Positions 1 through 5,187 of a DNA stretch of 6,841 bases are shown piece after piece. The stretch is from an uncultured Prevotellaceae bacterium. GTDB taxonomy: Bacteria > Bacteroidota > Bacteroidia > Bacteroidales > Bacteroidaceae. Location of the stretch: assembly GCA_902477365.1 (NCBI GenBank), contig CABSGW010000141.1:1-6841 (forward strand), written 5' to 3'. A model generated the notes under the pieces. It saw nothing but the letters and a program-made list of their open reading frames with translations. It was not told the origin of the DNA and made no database searches. Made by a program: the position numbers and the translations under genes. Position 1 is the first letter of the stretch. Every line of letters starts with the position of its first letter.

Positions 1-1
1 G

Positions 2-1834
2 ATGTATGGCGCAGGTAGCGGTGAACCACGTTTGGTGACGGTAGGAGCTGTCATTGAAGACGAACCGTCTGAAAGTTTTCTGTCGTTGACCGCACTTGAA
101 GGATGGCAGGACGATCCCGAAACAATGCGCAATACGCATGTGTCGAATACCCAGTTGTTTGTCCGCACCCACGATGCGGATGAACTGGAAGCGCGTATCC
201 GTTCAGAGAAGAATGACGGAAACATCCGCCTGATGCCGATGCGTTTGGCCTCCCGCCTTCAGGAGCAAATGACCTATTGGCGCGCTTTTCTTTATCCGTT
301 GGCGTTTCTGCTAATGTCTGTTTTGTTATTGATTGGAGCGGTCTTTAATTTGGTCGCAGTGCTGACCACCCTTTTTCTGGGGCGGTTACGCGAGTATAAG
401 TTGCGTATCACGCTGGGTGCATCGTTCCGTTCCAATGTGGGTTGGCTGGGTGTCGAGGTGGTTTTGTTGTTGGCGGTTAGCCTTTTCGTGTCCGGAATCG
501 CTATTGAACTGATTAGTCACTACGATTTGTTACCCTTTAACCACCGCTATGTTTTCAACCGTTTTGCTTGGTGTGCTTTGGTTTTGGTTGTCAGTACCTT
601 GCTGGGACTTGTTTATCCCATACTCCGTTTACACCGGCTGTATCGCCGTTCGATGAAAGGTGAGGTTCATACCTCGCATGTACACATAGGCCTGTTATTT
701 GTTCAACTGGTGGTGTGCGCCTTGTTGTCGTTTGTGTTGGTCAATGCTTATCGGCAACTGCATCGTGTTTTTACGGCCGACTTGGGCTTCCAGACCGAAA
801 ACATTTTGCGTATAGATACACATTTGTTAGAGGATGCGGCATATCAGGCCTTCTGTGAGCGGTTGAGGCAAGGCGGTTCATCGCATCTTGTCTCGGTGCT
901 TCCGATGGGAACAGACCTGTTTGATGCTGAAGGGTATGGCAAGGGCGGTTTCGATGGAAACATGCTCAGCGGGATAGATCCGGCTTATACCCAGGATGTA
1001 CTTGTGGGCGAAATCTTCCTGCCCCTTGAGGCCGGTCCGTTTTTTGGGCTGAACCCCAGAACCGGATCTTGGCCTGACTCTCTGCCGACAGATGGTTCGG
1101 CGTATTGTTACGTGAATCAGACTTTTATAGATCATTTCCATGCGGCAGACCATGTGCAACGAACGTTGATGTACTGGGGATGTCAGTTTAAAACGCACGG
1201 TGAGCTGGATGTGCGGACCGAGAATTTTAAAATGAAACCGATACCGCTTTTTTATGTGCTGATAGATGATTATACGCGGCTCAACGAGTTGAATAGCGCG
1301 GTATATGTCAAGTATCGTCCGGGACATAGGCTGGGTGCTGAGGAAACGGTGAACCGTACGGTGAAGGAGTTGGACTTGGACGAGACCAAACTGTCGGTAG
1401 CGTCTTTTTCCGACTATGTGATAAGTGGTTACAGCGAAGACCTTATGTTGGTAAACGCATTCTCAGTTTTGGTGTTAGGTAGTCTGGTCGTGACCTTTTT
1501 GGGTGTATTTTCGTTGATGTTGTACACGCTTCGTATGCAACGGAAAAGCATTGCTGTCCGCCGTGTTTTCGGTGCGTCCTATCGCGATTTGTGTGCGCTT
1601 TATTTGCGGTCGTATGTAGGGGCTGTGGTGGTGGCTTGCGTGGTGGCCTATCCGTTAGGGTGGTATATTATTGATTACTGGATGTCCGGTTTTACCGAGC
1701 AAGTAGGTGTAGGCCTGCTGTCAATGGTAGTGGTTTGCTTGTTGCTGTTAGGATTGGTTGGTACGGTTGTACTGTACCAAGTGTGTCGTGCTGCACGTGA
1801 AAATCCAGCCGATGTCGTGAAGTCAGATTCATGA
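2..1834 (+). CDS. FtsX/MacB-like ABC transporter permease, 5' end cut by window
   Basis: Inner-membrane permease of the MacB/FtsX superfamily; such proteins pair with an ABC ATPase and usually transmit mechanical force to export or envelope processes rather than import. The visible 610 residues begin in the tail of a periplasmic domain (about 1-90). Hydrophobic segments follow at about 96-127, 148-171, 187-209 and 228-249, then a second periplasmic domain (about 250-483), then segments at about 485-511, 536-558 and 570-595. Each half carries the cytoplasmic FtsX signature after its first helix: RLREYKLRITLGAS (128-141) and MQRKSIAVRRVFGAS (512-526). The end, AARENPADVV (597-606), is the usual family terminus. 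Full-length Bacteroides homologues are near 780-800 residues with a further N-terminal helix, so I infer the ATG at position 2 is internal. No ATPase gene is visible and the substrate is unknown. Confidence 0.88.
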   Translation: MYGAGSGEPRLVTVGAVIEDEPSESFLSLTALEGWQDDPETMRNTHVSNTQLFVRTHDADELEARIRSEKNDGNIRLMPMRLASRLQEQMTYWRAFLYPLAFLLMSVLLLIGAVFNLVAVLTTLFLGRLREYKLRITLGASFRSNVGWLGVEVVLLLAVSLFVSGIAIELISHYDLLPFNHRYVFNRFAWCALVLVVSTLLGLVYPILRLHRLYRRSMKGEVHTSHVHIGLLFVQLVVCALLSFVLVNAYRQLHRVFTADLGFQTENILRIDTHLLEDAAYQAFCERLRQGGSSHLVSVLPMGTDLFDAEGYGKGGFDGNMLSGIDPAYTQDVLVGEIFLPLEAGPFFGLNPRTGSWPDSLPTDGSAYCYVNQTFIDHFHAADHVQRTLMYWGCQFKTHGELDVRTENFKMKPIPLFYVLIDDYTRLNELNSAVYVKYRPGHRLGAEETVNRTVKELDLDETKLSVASFSDYVISGYSEDLMLVNAFSVLVLGSLVVTFLGVFSLMLYTLRMQRKSIAVRRVFGASYRDLCALYLRSYVGAVVVACVVAYPLGWYIIDYWMSGFTEQVGVGLLSMVVVCLLLLGLVGTVVLYQVCRAARENPADVVKSDS

Positions 1835-1875
1835 GCGCCGATTGTGCCGCTGGCTTCGTTACCTTCTTTCAACGT

Positions 1876-1907
1876 ACTGGGCATCTCGTTGCAACGAGAT
1901 GCCCGGT
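1876..1907. terminator. Palindromic hairpin between convergent genes, probable bidirectional terminator
   Basis: The arms GGGCATCTCGTTG and CAACGAGATGCCC (1879-1904) are exact reverse complements with no spacer. The stem extends to 1876-1907 through one T-G wobble and two more pairs. It lies between the permease stop (1834) and the stop of the minus-strand reductase (1919), the expected place for a shared terminator. Neither side has a strong T-run; the plus side has only a modestly T-rich stretch. Termination is therefore inferred from stem strength and position. A protein-binding palindrome is the alternative. Confidence 0.7.
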
Positions 1908-1918
1908 CGGTATTCGGC

Positions 1919-2866
1919 TTATAGGCTGCGAGGCAGTTGCCGGTAGGCAGCCTGGTATTCGTCCAGCAGCTTGGCTACGATTTCCTGTACCGTAGGCAAA
2001 TCGCGGATCAGCGAAGAGGCCTGGCCTATCTCCAGTTCTCCATCGTCCAGGTCACCGTCGAATATACCCCGTTTTGAACGGCCTTTTCCTAACAGTTCCT
2101 GCAGTTCGTCCGCCGTAGCTCCCCTGTTTTCGGCGGCTTCAACAGCATGGAAAAAGCCGTTTTTTATCAAGCGGGTAGGACTGAGTTTCTTGAGCGATAA
2201 CAGCGTGTCCCCTTCATGCAGCGTGATGCACAGTTGTTTAAAAGACTCGTTGGCCGAACTTTCTTGCGATAACGCAAAGCGCGTCCCCATTTGTACGCCT
2301 TCAGCTCCTAGCGACATGGCGGCCAACATGCCTGCTCCCGTGGCTATGCCGCCGGCGGCGATGAGGGGTAACGATACGGCTTTGCGCAGTTGGGGAATCA
2401 GCACCATTGTTGTGGTTTCTTCGCGTCCGTTGTGTCCGCCGGCTTCAAACCCTTCTGCAACGATGGCATCTACACCGGCCTCCTGACATTTCAGTGCAAA
2501 ACGGGTGTTGGCTACTACATGCGCCACCTTGCAGCCGCCCGCTTGCAGAAAGCCGGTCCACGTCTTGGGATTGCCGGCCGAGGGGAAGACAATAGGTACT
2601 GCTTCTTCCCGAATCACATGCATGTGCTCTTCCGTGTGTTTGAACATGAGTGGCACGTTTACACCGAAAGGGTTGGAGGTAGCTGCCTTACACTTGCGGA
2701 TATGTTCGCGTAGCAGGTCCGGCGACATGGATCCGGCACCTATCAGGCCCAGTCCGCCGGCGTTACTGACGGCTGCGGCCAGCCTCCAGCCGCTGCACCA
2801 TACCATTCCGCCGGCAATCAGCGGGTGTTTGATGTTGAAAAGAGAGGTAATGCGATTTTCCATCAT
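1919..2866 (-). CDS. Nitronate monooxygenase / FabK-type enoyl-ACP reductase family flavoprotein
   Basis: FMN-binding TIM-barrel protein of the 2-nitropropane dioxygenase family, which contains nitronate monooxygenases (oxidative denitration of alkyl nitronates) and FabK enoyl-ACP reductases (last step of fatty acid elongation). In the 315-residue product the N-terminal FMN-site segment IAGGMVWCSGW is at 17-27, SNAGGLGLIGAG at 34-45, the active-site segment AEGFEAGGHNG at 137-147 (His145 is the family's catalytic histidine), the phosphate-binding IAAGGIATG at 169-177 and GTRF at 194-197. The C-terminal GDLDDGELEIGQ (281-292) resembles FabK. No signal peptide, so cytosolic. Two tandem ATGs (2866, 2863) are possible starts; family alignment slightly favours the second. 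The frame stays open upstream to 3040, but that extension crosses the promoter and is not family-like. Monocistronic, facing the permease gene. Confidence 0.87.
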   Translation of the reverse strand: MMENRITSLFNIKHPLIAGGMVWCSGWRLAAAVSNAGGLGLIGAGSMSPDLLREHIRKCKAATSNPFGVNVPLMFKHTEEHMHVIREEAVPIVFPSAGNPKTWTGFLQAGGCKVAHVVANTRFALKCQEAGVDAIVAEGFEAGGHNGREETTTMVLIPQLRKAVSLPLIAAGGIATGAGMLAAMSLGAEGVQMGTRFALSQESSANESFKQLCITLHEGDTLLSLKKLSPTRLIKNGFFHAVEAAENRGATADELQELLGKGRSKRGIFDGDLDDGELEIGQASSLIRDLPTVQEIVAKLLDEYQAAYRQLPRSL

Positions 2867-2894
2867 AAGTTTCTGTTGTGAGTGAATGATGGAA

Positions 2895-2902
2895 CAAATG
2901 TA
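2895..2902 (-). promoter_or_regulatory. Bacteroidetes -7 promoter element for the reductase gene
   Basis: Read on the minus strand this is TACATTTG, a full match to the Bacteroidetes sigma-factor element TAnnTTTG. It lies 28 bases before the first ATG (2866), so transcription would begin near 2890 and leave a leader of about 20-25 bases. I see no TTTG at the usual -33 distance. The site argues for the 2866/2863 start and against the longer upstream reading. Confidence 0.65.
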
Positions 2903-2943
2903 CGAAAAAGTAGCGGAGAAGGGACGGAAGAGGCTGGTTAACA

Positions 2944-2975
2944 TTTCGCAATAAAAAGCTATTTTCGTACCTTTG
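2944..2975 (+). promoter_or_regulatory. Bacteroidetes promoter for the YhbS-type acetyltransferase
   Basis: TACCTTTG at 2968-2975 matches TAnnTTTG exactly. TTTC at 2944-2947 is a one-mismatch -33 element (consensus TTTG) with a 20-base spacer, close to the normal spacing. The -7 element ends four bases before the ATG at 2980, so the predicted transcription start falls on or next to the start codon. Confidence 0.72.
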
Positions 2976-2979
2976 CCGT

Positions 2980-3642
2980 ATGGAACTGAATATTCGAATG
3001 GAAAAGAAAGCGGACTTCCGCTGGGTGGAAGTATTGACACGCGACGCTTTCTGGAATGTCTATGTACCCGGATGCATGGAGCACTATTTGGTACATAAAT
3101 TGCGCAAGAGTAAGGATTTTATTCCCGAGTTGAGCATGGTGGCAAAACTGGATGGGCAGGTGGTTGGACACATTGCCTATACACGTGCTTCACTGACAGG
3201 AGCGGACGGTACATGCCGTGAAGTGCTTTGTTTCGGCCCGTTGAGCGTGCGTCCTTCCAAACAGAAAACGGGAATAGGCTCGGCTTTGATACGCACTTCG
3301 TTGCGTCGTGCCAAGGAACTTGGCTATAAGGCGGTTTGCATCATGGGCAATCCGGCTTATTACAGCCGGTTTGGTTTTCGGTGCGGTGAGCGTTTTGAGG
3401 TGACAACGGCCGACGGCCGCTATGCGCCGGCGCTGCAAGTGCTGGAATTGGTTCCCGGTGCATTGGCCGAAGGGGGATGCTTTAAGGAGAGTCCCGATTT
3501 TGATATCGATATGGAGGGATTCGGCGCATTCGAAGCCAAGTTCGAGCCGCGTAAACCCGGACATACCCTGTCGCAAGACACGTTTGCCGTCTTGTCGGGG
3601 CTGATGTACCACATTGGAGATACCGGTTACTTGACGGACTGA
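2980..3642 (+). CDS. GNAT family N-acetyltransferase, YhbS type
   Basis: Acetyl-CoA-dependent acyltransferase of 220 residues with the GNAT fold, closest in wording to the YhbS-like group (COG3153); substrate unknown, no signal peptide, so cytosolic. The central strand and acetyl-CoA loop are FGPLSVRPSKQKTGIGSALI (85-104), in which Q95-K-T-G98-I-G100 is the canonical Q/R-x-x-G-x-G pyrophosphate-binding motif. MGNPAYYSRFGF (122-133) is the characteristic YhbS-type segment after the next strand. The remaining ~85 residues form the extended C-terminal part seen in this group. The start at 2980 sits next to the -7 promoter element; Met7 (ATG at 2998) would leave a leader of about 17 bases and is a serious alternative. 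Divergent from the reductase gene; its last 16 bases overlap the end of the convergent acetyltransferase gene. Confidence 0.86.
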   Translation: MELNIRMEKKADFRWVEVLTRDAFWNVYVPGCMEHYLVHKLRKSKDFIPELSMVAKLDGQVVGHIAYTRASLTGADGTCREVLCFGPLSVRPSKQKTGIGSALIRTSLRRAKELGYKAVCIMGNPAYYSRFGFRCGERFEVTTADGRYAPALQVLELVPGALAEGGCFKESPDFDIDMEGFGAFEAKFEPRKPGHTLSQDTFAVLSGLMYHIGDTGYLTD

Positions 3643-4178
3643 TCGGCCAGTTGGGGGAACGGAATAAAAGGTGCAGGCTTTTCGGGGTATCCGGAAGGCC
3701 TTTTTTCCATCCAGATTACGTCGCACCATTGGCCGAATTTGTAACCGCAGTGAGTGAAGTGTGCCACTTTGTGATAACCCTGCCGATGGTGAAAGTGTTC
3801 ACTGGCCTCGTTGGGATGGGTTATGCAGGCATAGAGATTCAGCACATGTTGGCGTTTCAACAAGGTTTCGAGTGCCTGGTATAGGGTGCGGCCTCTGCCT
3901 TGCCCGCTATGCGTTTGCTTCAGGTAGATGGATGTTTCGGCAGCCCAGTCGTAAGCGTCCCGTGTTTTCAGTGCACCGGCATAGGCATAGCCGATGGGCT
4001 CTCCCTTTTCTTCGGCTACCAGATAGGGGTAACGGTTGAGTGTATGCCGTATGCGTGCTGCAAATTCCGCAGTATCGGGTACATCGTACTCGAAGGTAAT
4101 GACGCTTCCGGTGACGTAGGGAGCGTAAATGGCTGCCAGCGCTGCGGCATCGGCTTCGGTTGCAATACGTATGTTCAT
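3627..4178 (-). CDS. GNAT acetyltransferase, phosphinothricin acetyltransferase (PAT/MnaT) type
   Basis: Acetyl-CoA-dependent N-acetyltransferase of 183 residues from the family that includes phosphinothricin and methionine sulfone/sulfoximine acetyltransferases. In a gut bacterium without the herbicide the substrate is probably an amino-acid analogue or metabolite. Visible family marks: IRIATEADAAALAAIY (3-18), the conserved acidic residue in TFEY (28-31), the acetyl-CoA loop SGQGRGRTLY (91-100), HPNEASEHFHHRQGY (121-135) and GYKFGQWCDVIWMEK (145-159). The usual Q/R opening the loop motif is Ser91. The ~20-residue tail after MEK is longer than usual, and its final codons overlap the 3' end of the plus-strand acetyltransferase gene. 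The ATG lies 6 bases after the FKBP stop, so it is very probably translated from the same mRNA as FKBP and the TlpA-like gene. A resistance role cannot be claimed. Confidence 0.88.
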   Translation of the reverse strand: MNIRIATEADAAALAAIYAPYVTGSVITFEYDVPDTAEFAARIRHTLNRYPYLVAEEKGEPIGYAYAGALKTRDAYDWAAETSIYLKQTHSGQGRGRTLYQALETLLKRQHVLNLYACITHPNEASEHFHHRQGYHKVAHFTHCGYKFGQWCDVIWMEKRPSGYPEKPAPFIPFPQLADQSVK

Positions 4179-4184
4179 CGCTTG

Positions 4185-4589
4185 TCAGGCAATACCGATC
4201 AGCTGGATATCAAAAATCAAGGTGGAACCGCCGGGAATCCCGTCGGTTGCTTTCGGCCCATAGCCCAGTTCGGCAGGTATGTAAAGCGTCCAGTTGTCTC
4301 CAACGCGCATGTGAGGAAGGGCTATCTGCCAGCCTGTTATCAAGTCTTTCAACCGCAGGGCCGGCGGACAAGGTGCATTTTCGGTAGAATCGAAAATGCG
4401 TCCGTTGATCAAACGTCCCGTATAGTGTACCAGTACGATACTCCCGGGTTTGGGAGAAGGGGCATCGGTCGGGCCATACTGGTTGATGCGGTACAGCACA
4501 CCGCCGGGCAGAGTCTGTATGTCCGGGTCGGTAGTCAGGTCGTTCAGGTAGGCGGTGTTGGCTGCTTTATATTCTTTTTTTGAGGCCAT
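4185..4589 (-). CDS. FKBP-type peptidyl-prolyl cis-trans isomerase
   Basis: Prolyl isomerase that accelerates cis-trans isomerisation of X-Pro bonds; 134 residues. The FKBP domain fills about 30-134: VHYTGRLINGRIFDST (54-69) gives active-site Tyr56, Phe66 and Asp67; ITGWQIAL (84-91) gives the pocket-floor Trp87; IPAELGYG (104-111) gives Tyr110; and IPGGSTLIFDIQLIGI (118-133) is the closing strand with Phe126. The first ~30 residues (KEYKAANTAYLN, then a loop ending LPGG) resemble the end of the dimerisation helix in FkpA/Mip-type FKBPs, but there is no signal peptide or lipobox, so it is probably cytosolic. The central loop (NAPCPPALRLKDL) is the Bacteroides-style variant. It starts 15 bases after the stop of the TlpA-like gene and ends 6 bases before the acetyltransferase start: the middle gene of a tight operon. 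Confidence 0.93.
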   Translation of the reverse strand: MASKKEYKAANTAYLNDLTTDPDIQTLPGGVLYRINQYGPTDAPSPKPGSIVLVHYTGRLINGRIFDSTENAPCPPALRLKDLITGWQIALPHMRVGDNWTLYIPAELGYGPKATDGIPGGSTLIFDIQLIGIA

Positions 4590-4604
4590 AATTTGTTCGT
4601 TATT

Positions 4605-5126
4605 TTAATGGAGCAATGTTTGTATTGCGGTCAATAGCTGTGTCTCGGTTGCCAGGGGACTGTCTGTGTAAATGTACCGGATGGTACCTTGCTGGTCGGC
4701 TATGTAGGTGCGTGGCACACCGGCTGAGGCAAACAGACTGTAAATGTGTCGGTCGCTTTGTGCCGATACCGGCAGGCTCAACGCGTGGGCTGCCCAGTAG
4801 GTCGTGACGGATTGCGCTTTCTCTTCCCTGCTGATGCACAGAAAGCGCACCGGTTCGTCCTGCATGACGTTGTAGACCTGTTGCAAGCGTGGCAGTTCCT
4901 CACGGCAATCGCCGCAACCCGTGTGGAAGAAGGTTATAACGGTCAGGCTGTCCGTTCCGGCTGCACTGTCAAACAAGTGGCCGTCCGTGTCGGAAACCTG
5001 GAAATGGGGTAGTTTGTCTCCTACCTCCAGTTGGTTACCGCCCGGGCCGTTATCTTCGTTGATGCAACTGCTTATACAGCAGAAAAGCAGTATCCAAAGG
5101 GCGGCAAGAGGGGTGAATCGTTTCAT
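4605..5126 (-). CDS. TlpA-like thiol-disulfide oxidoreductase lipoprotein
   Basis: Envelope thioredoxin-fold protein of 173 residues that probably exchanges disulfides with other envelope proteins. The N-terminus is a type II signal peptide: basic MKR, hydrophobic LAALWILLF, then lipobox ISSC with Cys21 as the lipidated residue. The next residues, INEDNG, are acidic and resemble the Bacteroidetes signal that can send lipoproteins to the cell surface. The mature domain (about 35-173) has VGDKLPHFQVSDTDG (35-49), TFFHTGCGDCREELP (65-79) with redox pair Cys71-Cys74, and cis-proline Pro138 in GVPRTYI, the order expected for TlpA/ResA proteins. The motif is CGDC rather than the common CxPC, and the residue before it is Gly rather than Trp. 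First gene of the TlpA-FKBP-acetyltransferase run, 61 bases after the fucosidase stop. I see no convincing promoter of its own in that gap. Confidence 0.9.
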   Translation of the reverse strand: MKRFTPLAALWILLFCCISSCINEDNGPGGNQLEVGDKLPHFQVSDTDGHLFDSAAGTDSLTVITFFHTGCGDCREELPRLQQVYNVMQDEPVRFLCISREEKAQSVTTYWAAHALSLPVSAQSDRHIYSLFASAGVPRTYIADQQGTIRYIYTDSPLATETQLLTAIQTLLH

Positions 5127-5187
5127 TCTTTAGCGTGTTTAAGGGCATGTGGACGGTTGTTTTGTACCGTAGGCAAGGACGGTGGAC

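Larger units (their letters stand above)
2895..2975. repeat. Imperfect inverted repeat covering the two divergent promoters
   Basis: The left arm (2895-2914) read on the minus strand is GCTACTTTTTCGTACATTTG. The right arm (2958-2975) read on the plus strand is GCTATTTTCGTACCTTTG. They share GCTA, then TTTTCGTAC, then TTTG, differing by a two-base indel and one substitution. The arms are 43 bases apart and each ends in its gene's -7 element, so the two promoters are mirror copies. Confidence 0.7.

Noticed and set aside
878..1327. Minus-strand open frame inside the permease gene.
   Set aside because: It lies entirely antisense to the periplasmic domain of a well-supported permease, with no family features or promoter.
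2867..3040. In-frame upstream extension of the reductase gene by about 58 residues.
   Set aside because: It runs across both divergent promoters and into the start of the YhbS-type gene, and does not resemble the family, which begins near the tandem ATG at 2863-2866.
3900..4583. Long plus-strand open frame opposite the FKBP and PAT-type genes.
   Set aside because: It has no recognisable domain or promoter and lies antisense to two clear family members; it is a by-product of their codon use.
5163..5176. The 14-mer TGTACCGTAGGCAA occurs both here and at 1986-1999.
   Set aside because: One copy is coding (reductase C-terminus) and the other intergenic. A single 14-base match in a window this long is only mildly unlikely by chance, and no flanking similarity extends it.
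5166..5183. Short inverted repeat ACCGT/ACGGT just after the fucosidase stop codon, a possible terminator before the TlpA-like gene.
   Set aside because: Only five pairs with an eight-base loop and no T-run follow it on the minus strand. It is too weak to call, so read-through into the TlpA-like gene remains open.
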